NCBI RefSeq assembly: GCF_018122655.1
Contig: NZ_JAGRQC010000003.1
Span: 434,001 to 498,000, forward strand
Source: Stakelama marina
Lineage (GTDB): Bacteria; Pseudomonadota; Alphaproteobacteria; Sphingomonadales; Sphingomonadaceae
DNA length: 64,000 nt
Direction of reading: 5' to 3'
The notes under the pieces were generated by a model. That model was not told where the DNA came from and ran no database searches. It was given only the letters and a program-made list of their open reading frames with translations. The first letter of the stretch is position 1, and each line of letters starts with the position of its first letter. The position numbers and the translations under genes were made by a program. Shown here piece after piece: positions 40,507 to 48,889 of this stretch.

Positions 40507-40911
40507 CTATCCGTCCGCTGCCGCAAGGAACGGCGCCGCGACCTCTTTCGGGACACGGACGATGCGTTCGGCCTCGCGGTCGATGATCGCCCAGGTCGTC
40601 ACCGCTTCGACCTTCACCTTGCCGTCCGCGCCGATGAATCGCATGTGGCGGTTGAATCGCGCGCCCCTGGGCGGTTCCTCGACCCAGGTTTCGGCGGTCA
40701 CCGTTTCGCCCTCGCGAACATTGCCGCGATAGTCGATCTCGTGCCGCGTCACGACCCAGATATAGCGCGCCTTGTGTTCAGGCGCGGCGACCGCATCCCA
40801 ATGCGCGATCGCGACCTGCTGAATCCACGCCACCCATACCGCGTTGTTGACATGGCCCAGCTCGTCAATGTCTTCGGCGCGGGCGGTGATGGTCTGGGTG
40901 AATCGGCTCAT
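40507..40911 (-). CDS. Acyl-CoA thioesterase (hotdog, YbgC/4HBT-like)
   Basis: A 134-residue hotdog-fold thioesterase. The signature RAEDIDELGHVNNAVWVAWI contains the catalytic acid and the DxxGHVNN pattern, and HEIDYRGNVREGETV is the next strand. Substrate chain length is unknown. The ATG at 40909-40911 fits the family N-terminus; a longer frame would extend into the next gene's promoter. An imperfect inverted repeat (40933-40969) lies upstream. Confidence 0.9.
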   Translation of the reverse strand: MSRFTQTITARAEDIDELGHVNNAVWVAWIQQVAIAHWDAVAAPEHKARYIWVVTRHEIDYRGNVREGETVTAETWVEEPPRGARFNRHMRFIGADGKVKVEAVTTWAIIDREAERIVRVPKEVAAPFLAAADG

Positions 40912-40932
40912 GTCGCTGAAAATAGCGCGAAA

Positions 40933-40969
40933 GTTGCGTGAACGAAACGTTGTTTTGGGTTCATGCAAC
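40933..40969. promoter_or_regulatory. Inverted repeat in divergent promoter region
   Basis: GTTGCGTGAAC (40933-40943) and GTTCATGCAAC (40959-40969) are inverted with one mismatch, 15 bp apart. They lie between the divergent thioesterase and glycine-zipper genes, so an operator or a regulatory dyad for one of them is possible. No regulator is adjacent. Confidence 0.35.
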
Positions 40970-41022
40970 CGCCCCTTACCTGCGCCGGTTCTAGTCGCAG
41001 GAACGGTTGAAGGAGAGTATCC

Positions 41023-41433
41023 ATGCGTACTGCCATGCTGAGCGCAGCCGCCGTTGCGCTGTCGCTGCCCGCCATCCCCGCTGCCGCCGCGCAGCATCAC
41101 CATCATCACCGCCATGGCCCGCCGCCGCATGCAAAGGCATGGGGCAAGCGCGCCCACGATGCCGAACGCTATTATGCCGAGCGCCATTATCGCAGCGGGT
41201 ATCGCCCGATCCGCTTGCGGCGCGATATGCGCGTCTATCGTGGATATGACGGCCGCTATTATTGCCGCCGGTCGGACGGCACCACCGGCCTGATCGTCGG
41301 CGCGGCGCTTGGCGGCCTGCTCGGCAACCAGCTCGGGCGCGGCGATTCGACGCTGCTGACGACCGTCATCGGCGCAGGTGCCGGCGGGCTGATCGGTCGC
41401 GAGATCGATCGCGGCAAGGTCGTCTGCCGCTGA
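41023..41433 (+). CDS. Glycine-zipper 2TM surface protein, His-rich
   Basis: A 136-residue envelope protein. The signal peptide MRTAMLSAAAVALSLPAIPA precedes a histidine-rich mature start (AAQHHHHHRHGPPPHAK). A tyrosine/arginine-rich middle (AERYYAERHYRSGYRPI) and a glycine-zipper helix pair (GLIVGAALGGLLGNQLG, TVIGAGAGGLIG) follow. The last part matches the Rickettsia 17-kDa antigen family, found in outer-membrane proteins. A metal-binding role of the His cluster is only suggested. AAGGAG precedes the ATG. Confidence 0.85.
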   Translation: MRTAMLSAAAVALSLPAIPAAAAQHHHHHRHGPPPHAKAWGKRAHDAERYYAERHYRSGYRPIRLRRDMRVYRGYDGRYYCRRSDGTTGLIVGAALGGLLGNQLGRGDSTLLTTVIGAGAGGLIGREIDRGKVVCR

Positions 41434-41562
41434 TCGCCGGAGGTCCGGAAGGGAGGGCGCGGCGCACCGGACATTATCGCGTCGCGCCCATTTTATTTAC
41501 TCGCGCCTTGTTTACCATGGCGCGAAACCGGGCGTTGAGCTTTGCGGCTTAGACCGTGCGAC

Positions 41563-41784
41563 ATGCTTCCACGCCGTCCCGCACAGATTTTCCGCAGCCG
41601 CTGGTCGGCGATCTTCTGGGCCGTGGGCGTCATCTTCTTTGCGCTGACAACGATCGGGTTCGCGCCGTCCAAGGCGTCGCACCCGCCGGCCGCCAAGAAG
41701 GCCGAGCACGCCAAGCAGACCGATGTCGATGGCGCGCGGATCAACGACAAGGAAGTGAAGATGCTCGCCAACCTGATCGGCTGA
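41563..41784 (+). CDS. Small single-TM protein
   Basis: A 73-residue protein. A basic N-terminus (MLPRRPAQIFRSR) is followed by one transmembrane helix (WSAIFWAVGVIFFALTTIG) and a lysine/alanine-rich tail. No domain is recognised. The start at 41563 gives a sensible topology; a longer frame to 41542 adds seven unremarkable residues. Its stop ends directly against the stop of the next gene on the opposite strand. Confidence 0.6.
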   Translation: MLPRRPAQIFRSRWSAIFWAVGVIFFALTTIGFAPSKASHPPAAKKAEHAKQTDVDGARINDKEVKMLANLIG

Positions 41785-42102
41785 TCAGCCGGTCTGTGTG
41801 CAGGGGAGCGGCGGCTGATCGGGCGTCGAGAAGCTGATCTCCCCGCCCTTGCCGCGAAGCACATATTCTCCGCTGCGATAATAGATTCCCGATCCCGAGC
41901 GCTGATGGTCGAGCGTCGCGACCTGCTTTGCGCCGCGAACGACCGTCGCGGTGTCGGCGCCCTTGTCATAGCGCACGACCAGCGCCGATCCGTCGATGCA
42001 GGTGAAGCGCGCAGTGATGATATCGGCCGCGGCCTGGCCGGCATTGTTGCCGGGCGCGCTGTCGGCAGGCGGCGGTTCGGCGACATTGGTAGCTGCGGCC
42101 AC
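41785..42102 (-). CDS. MliC-like lysozyme-inhibitor domain protein
   Basis: At least 105 residues from a GTG at 42102. The C-terminal half has the MliC/PliC-like pattern FTCIDGSALVVRYDK, then a GIYYRSGEYVLRGKGGEI strand pair, with cysteines that would pair (C in FTC, C in PLPCTQ). The reading frame continues upstream in frame to about 42285 and encodes ATLLALLLTGC, a good lipobox, yet no ATG, GTG or TTG lies between the lipobox and the upstream in-frame stop. The true start is therefore unresolved; the GTG is only a fallback. Confidence 0.7.
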   Translation of the reverse strand: MAAATNVAEPPPADSAPGNNAGQAAADIITARFTCIDGSALVVRYDKGADTATVVRGAKQVATLDHQRSGSGIYYRSGEYVLRGKGGEISFSTPDQPPLPCTQTG

Positions 42103-42277
42103 GTCGCCATCGGCACCCGAATTGCCGGGCTCGGCGCGCGGCGGTGTCGCGGCGATGTCGGTCGCGGCGGCCTCGGGCGTCCGATTGTCGGGCGTGGGCG
42201 CACCGCCGCAGCCGGTCAGCAGCAGCGCCAGCAGGGTCGCCGGCGCTGCCGCGAAGAGCGGGCGGTGGAGCGCCCGG

Positions 42278-42619
42278 TCAGGGATTGATCGCGCTTTCGT
42301 CGCGGTCGGTCAGTTCGTCTTCGCCGATGCTGCCATCGTCGAATTCGGCCTGCACCTCGTCTTCCTTGCGGTCGGCACGGTCCTGATCGACATCCTCGTC
42401 TTCCTCGCCGAGGTCGCTGTCGGTCATCTCGATCATGTCTTCGTCTTCCTCGTCCTCCTCCGCGTCGCGGATGTCGGGATCGAGGTCGGTCTGCACGACG
42501 CCGTCGTTGCGGCCGCCGCGCGTCGTCTCGATGATTTCCGCGCGCTGGCTTTCGTCATAGCCGCGATCGTCATACCCATCGTCATTGGGGCCGCGTTCGG
42601 GAACCTTGTGTCCGCCCAT
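42278..42619 (-). CDS. Small highly acidic protein, unknown
   Basis: A 113-residue protein that is extremely rich in Asp and Glu (DEEDEDMIEMTDSDLGEEDEDV) and probably disordered. A short N-terminal region (MGGHKVPERGPNDDG) carries the only basic residues. No recognisable domain. GAGGA precedes the ATG at 42617-42619. Its stop lies just inside the upstream-extended frame of the MliC-like gene. Function unknown. Confidence 0.65.
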   Translation of the reverse strand: MGGHKVPERGPNDDGYDDRGYDESQRAEIIETTRGGRNDGVVQTDLDPDIRDAEEDEEDEDMIEMTDSDLGEEDEDVDQDRADRKEDEVQAEFDDGSIGEDELTDRDESAINP

Positions 42620-42717
42620 AGCTATCCTCGCTTGTCTGTCGGCAGCGACGATTGGCTGCCGCATTTCCGAACGGCGAAGCCGCACTTCGCGTTCCCGCCT
42701 TCCGCGACGAATCGTCA

Positions 42718-43944
42718 TCAGGCCGGTTGGAACATGCGGCCGCGTTCGGCGATCATTATTACCACAAAGGCGACCAGCCCGCATATCAAGAAGCCCGAAT
42801 AGAGCGGCACGGTGGTGCCGTCGAACGACTGGCCGATCCACGCGCCGATCACCGCCCCGCCCATCGTCGAGACAAAGCCCTGCAGGCTGGATGCGGTGCC
42901 GGCGATCTCACCCATATTCTCCATCGCCATCGACGAGAAATTGGAGGTGGCGAGCCCGAAGCACGCCATCATCAGCGCCTGAAGGATCGCGAAGCTGACG
43001 ATATTCTCCCATCCCGACAGCGCCACGAACAGGTGGATTCCGGCGATTGCGATGAGCGCGGACAGCGCCAGATGCGAGATCAGGCGCTGGCCGAAGCGCA
43101 TGACGATGCGCGCGTTGAAATAGCTGCCGAGCGCCATCGTTCCCGCGACCGCGGCGAAGATGAGGACGAGCAGATTGGGCAGGCGAAACACGTCGAAGAC
43201 GATCTGCTGTACCGATCCGATAAAGCCGAACAGTCCGCCCGACAGCAATGCGGCGGCAAGCGTATAGCCGACGGCATAGCGATCGCGCAGCACGATGCCA
43301 TAGCCGCGCAGCAACCGGCGCGGATCGAGCGGGATGCGGTGTTCGGAAGCAAGCGTTTCGGGCATCCGCGCGAGGAACCAGACCAGCACGAGCGCGCTGA
43401 CCGCCGCGATCCCGCCGAAGATGATCCGCCAGCTTCCCACCAGCAGCACCGTCTGGCCGAAGGTGGGGGCAAGCACGGGCGCGACCATGAACACGATGAA
43501 GGCGAGGCTCATCACCCGCGCCATCGCACGGCCGGCGAAACAGTCGCGGACCAGCGCGATCGTGACGACGCGGGCAGCCGCCACCGCCGCGCCGGAGGTT
43601 GCGCGCGCCAGCAACAGCAGCGCGAAGCTTCCCGAAAAGGCGGCGACGATATTGGTCGCGGCATAGGCGAACAACGCCACGGCCAGCACCGGTCGCCGCC
43701 CGAACCGGTCGGCAAGCGGGCCGTGCGCGAGCTGCGCGACTGAAAAGCCGAGCAGGAACGCGGTGATGACATATTGCCGGTGATTGGGATCGGCGACGCC
43801 CAGGCTGTCGCCGATCGCGGGCAGCGCAGGGAGCATCGAATCGATGCCGAGCGACGTCAGCGCCATCATCGCCGCGATCAACGCGACGAACTCGGCAAAG
43901 CGGATCGGCGAGCGATCGAGCGTGGTGCGGGCCTGCGGTTCCAT
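42718..43944 (-). CDS. MFS drug transporter, Bcr/CflA type
   Basis: A 408-residue major facilitator with 12 hydrophobic helices. The MFS loop motif LADRFGRRPVLAVAL follows helix 2. The first helix carries MALTSLGIDSMLPALPAIGD, typical of the Bcr/CflA group. The predicted role is drug or small-molecule export by proton exchange. I chose the ATG at 43942-43944; another ATG at 43957-43959 is possible but has no better binding site. A 12-bp perfect palindrome (43964-43975) lies directly upstream. Confidence 0.9.
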   Translation of the reverse strand: MEPQARTTLDRSPIRFAEFVALIAAMMALTSLGIDSMLPALPAIGDSLGVADPNHRQYVITAFLLGFSVAQLAHGPLADRFGRRPVLAVALFAYAATNIVAAFSGSFALLLLARATSGAAVAAARVVTIALVRDCFAGRAMARVMSLAFIVFMVAPVLAPTFGQTVLLVGSWRIIFGGIAAVSALVLVWFLARMPETLASEHRIPLDPRRLLRGYGIVLRDRYAVGYTLAAALLSGGLFGFIGSVQQIVFDVFRLPNLLVLIFAAVAGTMALGSYFNARIVMRFGQRLISHLALSALIAIAGIHLFVALSGWENIVSFAILQALMMACFGLATSNFSSMAMENMGEIAGTASSLQGFVSTMGGAVIGAWIGQSFDGTTVPLYSGFLICGLVAFVVIMIAERGRMFQPA

Positions 43945-43963
43945 GATGCGGTGCACCATGGCC

Positions 43964-43975
43964 GATAACGTTATC
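43964..43975. promoter_or_regulatory. Perfect 12-bp palindrome GATAACGTTATC
   Basis: GATAACGTTATC is its own reverse complement. It is placed at the head of the MFS gene, just upstream of both candidate starts, so repression of the pump is possible. A second dyad (TTGTGT, 7 bp, ACACAA at 44024-44042) lies nearer the divergent lipoprotein gene. No regulator gene adjoins them. Confidence 0.4.
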
Positions 43976-44054
43976 CGCGTCACCCAAGCATCGCTTGACC
44001 GAATCCACCGATTTGTTAGTGTATTGTGTAATTAACACACAAGTGGAGCCGGTG

Positions 44055-44564
44055 ATGCGCCAATCGCTTTATGTCGTCCCCTTCGCGCTGCTGCTTGCGG
44101 CCTGCAACGGCTCTTCGGACGGCGATGCGACCAATGTCACCTTTTCGGCCAAGGGAGAGGGCGGCAACATGACCGCGACGGCGGACGAAAATGGCCGCGT
44201 ATCGTTCAAGCTTCCCGGGTTCGAGGGATCGATCAAGCTGCCCAAATTCCGGCTCGACGCGGACAATTTCGATCTCAACGGCGTGAAACTCTATCCGGGT
44301 ACGAAGATTACCGCCTTCAACGTCGACGCGAACAGCGGCGACGGTGGCAACGGCCCCGACCGCGTGCATGTGCGCTTCGACAGCCCCGCCTCGCCGCAGG
44401 TCGTGCATGACTGGCTGAAACCGAAGCTGATCGATGCTGGCTATTCGCTGGAGGACAGCGGCGCGGGGCTGAGCGGGAAGACCGACGATGGCGACAATTT
44501 CCGGCTCGAACTGTCACCGACGGGACAGGACCGGACGGCGGGCGTCATCACGATCGAAGACTGA
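44055..44564 (+). CDS. Lipoprotein, unknown
   Basis: A 169-residue protein with a lipoprotein signal peptide (MRQSLYVVPFALLLAAC, lipobox LLAAC). The mature part contains SFKLPGFEGSIKLPKFRLD and later PQVVHDWLKPKLIDAGYSL, with no domain I recognise. The ATG at 44055 is preceded by GGAGC. It is divergent from the MFS gene with an AT-rich dyad between. Conserved lipoproteins of this type seem frequent in related genomes, but the role is unknown. Confidence 0.7.
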   Translation: MRQSLYVVPFALLLAACNGSSDGDATNVTFSAKGEGGNMTATADENGRVSFKLPGFEGSIKLPKFRLDADNFDLNGVKLYPGTKITAFNVDANSGDGGNGPDRVHVRFDSPASPQVVHDWLKPKLIDAGYSLEDSGAGLSGKTDDGDNFRLELSPTGQDRTAGVITIED

Positions 44565-44632
44565 CCCTGTTCGGATGCGGGCGAAGCGACTATTGGCAAG
44601 GGCAATCTGAAACGCTTTTGCCGGAAAAGACC

Positions 44633-45586
44633 ATGCTCGATACACCGTTGTCCGAAGTCCCGCTCGTCTCGATGAAGCAGCAGCAGGACGATCCCGAAGC
44701 CTTTGCCGCAGCGCTCGGCGGATCGTTCGAGCGGTTCGGCTTCGCGATGGTGTCCGATCACGGCATCGACGAGGCGCTCATCGACCGTGCCTGGAAGACC
44801 ACCGAGCGGTTCTTCGCGCTGCCCGAGGAGGAAAAGCGCCGCTATCATGTCGAGGGTGGCGGCGGCGCGCGCGGCTATACGCCGTTCAAGACCGAGATCG
44901 CCAAGGGCGCCGAACATGTCGACCTGAAGGAATTCTGGCATGTCGGACGCGAGCTGCCGGAAGGGCACAAATACGAGCCCGACATGCCCGCCAATATCTG
45001 GCCCGACCGGCCCGAGGGCTTTCGCGAGACCTTTACCGAGCTGTTCGCGGCGTTCGATACTGCGGGCGACCGGCTGCTCTCCGCGATCGCGCGGCATCTG
45101 GGGCTGGAGCCCGACTGGTTCGATCCGGCGGTGAAGGACGGCAATTCGGTGATGCGCCTGCTGCACTATCCGCCGATCGAGGAGGACGCGCCCAATGTCC
45201 GCGCCGGCGCGCATGAGGACATCAACCTCATCACGCTGCTGCTCGGCGCCGAGGAAGCGGGGCTCGAACTGCTCGACAAGGACGGTCGCTGGCTGCCGGT
45301 GAAGCCTCCGCAAGGCGCGATGGTCGTCAATGTCGGCGACATGCTGCAGCGGCTGACCAACCATGTCCTGCCCTCGACCACGCACCGCGTCGTCAATCCG
45401 CCGGCCGAGCGCCGCGGGCATTCGCGCTATTCGATGCCGTTCTTCCTCCATCCCGCGCCAGATTTCCTGATCGAGACGCTGCCGGGCTGCGTCAGCGAGG
45501 AAAATCCGAACCGCTATCCCGAACCGATCACGGCGCAACAATATTTGCATCAGCGGCTCGTCGAGATCGGCCTCATCAAGAAATAA
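44633..45586 (+). CDS. 2OG-Fe(II) oxygenase (isopenicillin N synthase family)
   Basis: A 317-residue non-heme iron dioxygenase. The metal triad is visible: AGAHEDINLITLL (His and Asp of HxD), and STTHRVVNP (distal His). The 2-oxoglutarate anchor is in RYSMPFFLHP. The N-terminal non-haem dioxygenase domain begins VPLVSMKQQQDDP with FGFAMVSDHGI. GGAAAAG precedes the ATG at 44633. Substrate unknown; members make ethylene, antibiotics or modify small molecules. Confidence 0.88.
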   Translation: MLDTPLSEVPLVSMKQQQDDPEAFAAALGGSFERFGFAMVSDHGIDEALIDRAWKTTERFFALPEEEKRRYHVEGGGGARGYTPFKTEIAKGAEHVDLKEFWHVGRELPEGHKYEPDMPANIWPDRPEGFRETFTELFAAFDTAGDRLLSAIARHLGLEPDWFDPAVKDGNSVMRLLHYPPIEEDAPNVRAGAHEDINLITLLLGAEEAGLELLDKDGRWLPVKPPQGAMVVNVGDMLQRLTNHVLPSTTHRVVNPPAERRGHSRYSMPFFLHPAPDFLIETLPGCVSEENPNRYPEPITAQQYLHQRLVEIGLIKK

Positions 45587-45736
45587 CCGGGCCGGCCGCA
45601 ACATTTCTTCGTCACCCTGAACTTGTTTCGGGGTCCTTCGTGCCGCTAGAGCATCGCCTGCTGCTGTGGGCGCGCCGTGCATGCTGAAACGAGTTCAGCA
45701 TGGCGGAACGGGCCGCAACGAAATGAGGAGACCGCG
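45587..45736. repeat. Intergenic repeat region with palindromic copy 2
   Basis: This gap holds ATGCTGAA-ACGAG-TTCAGCAT (45681-45701), which differs from 16968-16988 by one base. An imperfect dyad CCCTGAACTTGTTTCGGGG (around 45616-45634) lies beside it. It sits just upstream of hom. The homology between the two palindromic copies supports a dispersed repeat. Confidence 0.65.
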
Positions 45737-47029
45737 ATGACCGAACCGCTGCGCGTAGCGATTGCAGGCCTTGGAACTGTGGGGGCGGGTGTCATTCGCC
45801 TGCTCGATACCAATGGCGAGCTGATTGCGCGGCGCGCCGGACGGCCGATCGAGGTGGTCGCCGTTACGGCGCGCGACCGGTCGAAGGATCGCGACGTCGA
45901 CCTGTCGCGCTTCAAATGGATCGACGATCCGACCGCGCTGGCGGTGGAGGCCGATGCCGATGTCGTGCTTGAACTGGTCGGCGGTGCGGACGGAACCGCG
46001 CTGGCGCTCGCTCGCGCGGCGCTGGACGCGAAAAAGAGCTTCGTGACCGCCAACAAGGCGATGATCGCGCATCACGGGTTCGAACTGGCGCAAGCGGCGG
46101 AAAGCGCGGGCGTCGCGCTGAAGTTCGAAGCCGCGGTCGCCGGCGGCATTCCGGTGGTGAAGGGACTGCGCGAGGGCGCGGCGGCGAATGCCATCGACCG
46201 CGTGTACGGCGTGATGAACGGCACCTGCAATTTCATCCTGTCGAAGATGGAGAGCGAGGGCGGCGATTTCTCCGAGGTCCTCGCCGAGGCGCAGGCAAAG
46301 GGCTTTGCCGAAGCCGATCCGAGTTTCGACATCGACGGTGTCGATGCGGCGCACAAGCTGTCGATCCTGTCCAGCATCGCCTTTGGTACGCAGCCCGCGT
46401 TCGACGATGTCGCGATCGGCGGCATTCGCGACGTCGTTGCCGCCGACATCGCAGAGGCGGCGGCGCTCGGCTATCGCATCCGGCTGGTCGGCATCGCAGA
46501 GGAAGACGGCGAAGGGTTGTTCCAGCGCGTCCATCCCTATCTCGTGCCCATGGCCCACCCGCTCGCGCATGTATCGGGTTCGACCAATGCCGTCGTCGCG
46601 GAGGGCAATTTCGTCGGCCGGCTGTTCTTCGAAGGCGCGGGCGCGGGCGACGGTCCCACCGCCAGCGCGGTCGTCGCCGATCTGATCGATATCGCGCGCG
46701 GCGAATTCGGCCCGCCCTATGCGATGCCCGTAACGGTGCTGGCGAAACAGCCGCCCGCACCGACCGGCGAACGGCGCGGCCGCGCCTATGTTCGCCTCAC
46801 CGTTGCGGACAAGGTCGGCGTGCTCGCGGAGATCGCCGCGGCGATGCGCGATGCCGGTGTTTCGATCGAGGCGCTGATGCAGCGCGGCGCAATGGCCGAC
46901 GGCAGCGTGCTCGTCGCCATCGTCACGCATGAGGGGCCCGAACGCTGCGTCGCGCAGGCGCTTGAAAAATTGTCGGCGTCGTCGAACCTGAAGGGCGCGC
47001 CGATGTGGATGCATATCCTGGGCGACTGA
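45737..47029 (+). CDS. hom: Homoserine dehydrogenase
   Basis: A 430-residue enzyme of the aspartate pathway that reduces aspartate semialdehyde to homoserine, for Thr and Met. The N-terminal Rossmann motif is VAIAGLGTVGAGVIRLL. The catalytic core has TANKAMIAHHG, YGVMNGTCNFIL and GVDAAHKLSILSSIAFG. The C-terminal ACT domain (VRLTVADKVGVLAEIA, about residues 350-430) suggests threonine feedback. GAGGAG lies upstream of the ATG at 45737. Confidence 0.96.
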   Translation: MTEPLRVAIAGLGTVGAGVIRLLDTNGELIARRAGRPIEVVAVTARDRSKDRDVDLSRFKWIDDPTALAVEADADVVLELVGGADGTALALARAALDAKKSFVTANKAMIAHHGFELAQAAESAGVALKFEAAVAGGIPVVKGLREGAAANAIDRVYGVMNGTCNFILSKMESEGGDFSEVLAEAQAKGFAEADPSFDIDGVDAAHKLSILSSIAFGTQPAFDDVAIGGIRDVVAADIAEAAALGYRIRLVGIAEEDGEGLFQRVHPYLVPMAHPLAHVSGSTNAVVAEGNFVGRLFFEGAGAGDGPTASAVVADLIDIARGEFGPPYAMPVTVLAKQPPAPTGERRGRAYVRLTVADKVGVLAEIAAAMRDAGVSIEALMQRGAMADGSVLVAIVTHEGPERCVAQALEKLSASSNLKGAPMWMHILGD

Positions 47030-47137
47030 TCGCGCGTCGGCTTCGCGGAACCGTAGCAATTTCCGGGCATTGCTCGACAAGTGAAGTCTGCTCCCGTATC
47101 GCCCCAGCCAGCAACAGAAGCGAGGAATGTTCGACCC

Positions 47138-48115
47138 ATGCCGTCTAGCGCCAGCAAGAATCTCGACCGAGTCCTCGTCCTGGAAATGGTCCGCGTGACC
47201 GAAGCGGCGGCGATCGCAGCTTCCTCGCTGATCGGGCGCGGCAATGAAAAGGCGGCCGACGCCGCTGCGGTGGAGGCGATGCGCGAGGCGCTCAATTCGC
47301 TCCACATGGACGGCACCGTGGTGATCGGCGAGGGCGAGCGCGACGAGGCGCCGATGCTTTATATCGGTGAAAAGGTCGGCATCACCGACGGCGATGCGCC
47401 GTCGATCGACATCGCGCTCGACCCGCTCGAAGGCACCACGATCACGGCAAAGGCCGGTCCCAATGCGCTCGCGGTGCTGGCGATCGCCGAAAAGGGTTGC
47501 CTGCTCAACGCGCCCGATGTGTACATGGAAAAGATCGCGGTCGGCCCCGGCTATTCGAAGGGGGTGATCGACCTCAACAAGAGCGCGCGCCAGAATGTCG
47601 AGGCGGTGGCGAAGGAAAAGGGCGTCGAGCCGAACGAGATCATCGCCTGCGTTCTCGACCGCCCGCGCCATGAAAAGCTGATCGCCGAACTGCGCGAGGT
47701 CGGCTGCGGTATCGTGCTGATTCCCGATGGCGATGTGGCCGGCGTGATCGCGACGACCGATCCCGACACGACGATCGACATCTATATGGGTCAGGGCGGC
47801 GCCCCCGAAGGTGTGCTCGCGGCGGCGGCGCTGCGCTGCGTCGGCGGCCAGTTCCAGGGCCGGCTGATCTTCCGCAACGAGGACGAGCGGCAGCGCGCGC
47901 GCAAATGGGGCATCGACGACCTCGACCAGATCTACAGCCTCGAAGATCTCGCCAAGGGTGATTGCATCTTCGCCGCGACGGGCGTCACCGACGGGTCGCT
48001 GCTCGAAGGCGTCAAGCGGCTTCGCGGCGGCGTGATGACGACCGAAAGCGTCGTGATGCGCGCCAGCTCTGGCACCGTGCGCTGGGTCAAGGGCGAACAC
48101 CGCCACTCGCGCTGA
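47138..48115 (+). CDS. glpX: Class II fructose-1,6-bisphosphatase
   Basis: A 325-residue GlpX-type phosphatase for gluconeogenesis. DGTVVIGEGERDEAPML is the substrate/metal motif, followed by DIALDPLEGTTITAKAGPNA (metal-binding DPLEGT). The IALRCVGGQFQGRLIFRN-like C-terminal segment completes the fold. The ATG at 47138 gives the standard N-terminus; GAGGA is about 12 bases upstream. Hom lies about 110 bp upstream; co-transcription is uncertain. Confidence 0.95.
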   Translation: MPSSASKNLDRVLVLEMVRVTEAAAIAASSLIGRGNEKAADAAAVEAMREALNSLHMDGTVVIGEGERDEAPMLYIGEKVGITDGDAPSIDIALDPLEGTTITAKAGPNALAVLAIAEKGCLLNAPDVYMEKIAVGPGYSKGVIDLNKSARQNVEAVAKEKGVEPNEIIACVLDRPRHEKLIAELREVGCGIVLIPDGDVAGVIATTDPDTTIDIYMGQGGAPEGVLAAAALRCVGGQFQGRLIFRNEDERQRARKWGIDDLDQIYSLEDLAKGDCIFAATGVTDGSLLEGVKRLRGGVMTTESVVMRASSGTVRWVKGEHRHSR

Positions 48116-48136
48116 CGGGCGGCGTTTCCGGCACCG

Positions 48137-48889
48137 ATGGCCACCGCGCTGCTCGTACTGGCGCTGGCCGCCTATACGCTGTTCCTGAAGGGGCGGCTGG
48201 CAATCCGCCTTGGCATCGACCGCAGCGACCGTGCGGCGATGTACCGTTTCTGGGTGTGGAAGGCGGTGCTGCTGTTCGCGGCTCCGACGCTGATTTCGCT
48301 TGCGCTTCTCGGCCGACTGGGGGCGCTCGGCTACATGCCCCAATCGTTCGCCGTCGCCTCCGCCCGATTGTCGGTTGTCCCCGGCGGCTGGCGCGGCGAC
48401 GCGGTGATGTTGTGGACGATGGCTGGCGGACTGATCGGCGGCGCGCTGATCGGTGTGCTGGTGGCACGGTGGCGCCGGCGGCGCGGACGCGCGCCATGGA
48501 TGCTGGGCGATGTCGGCATGGTCCTGCCGCGGCACCGCGGAGAATTGCGCTGGACCTTTTTGCTGTCGATCACGGCCGGGATTACCGAGGAGCTGTATTT
48601 CCGCCTGTTGCTGCCGCTGCTGAGCGCGATCCTGCTCGGTGATGCGCTGCCGGGCTTCGCGCTGTCGCTGGTGCTGTTCGCGCTCGCGCATGGCTATCAG
48701 CGCTGGACGGGGATGCTCGGCGCGATGGTCCTGGGCGCGATCTTTACCGCGATCTATTGGCTGACCGCGAGCCTGGGCATGACGATGGCGCTCCACGCGC
48801 TCGTCGATCTCAATGCGCTCGTCCTGCGACCGTTGTTGATGGGGCTGCCAAAAAGGCCCGTCAGCTCTTCAGCCGATAGCCGCTTTTGA
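48137..48889 (+). CDS. CPBP family intramembrane metalloprotease
   Basis: A 250-residue membrane protein with about 7 hydrophobic helices. The CPBP active-site motif EExxxR is visible as [14 protein letters not shown] (near residue 150), followed by [11 protein letters not shown] and the third conserved stretch [12 protein letters not shown]. Members process prenylated or other membrane proteins (Rce1 fold) or maturate bacteriocins; the substrate here is unknown. Its stop overlaps the convergent ABC permease by 29 bp. Confidence 0.87.
   Translation: MATALLVLALAAYTLFLKGRLAIRLGIDRSDRAAMYRFWVWKAVLLFAAPTLISLALLGRLGALGYMPQSFAVASARLSVVPGGWRGDAVMLWTMAGGLIGGALIGVLVARWRRRRGRAPWMLGDVGMVLPRHRGELRWTFLLSITAGITEELYFRLLLPLLSAILLGDALPGFALSLVLFALAHGYQRWTGMLGAMVLGAIFTAIYWLTASLGMTMALHALVDLNALVLRPLLMGLPKRPVSSSADSRF

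Noticed and set aside
45695-48796. A 1033-codon frame on the minus strand
   Set aside because: Spans the reverse of hom, glpX and the CPBP gene; low-complexity composition, no domain.
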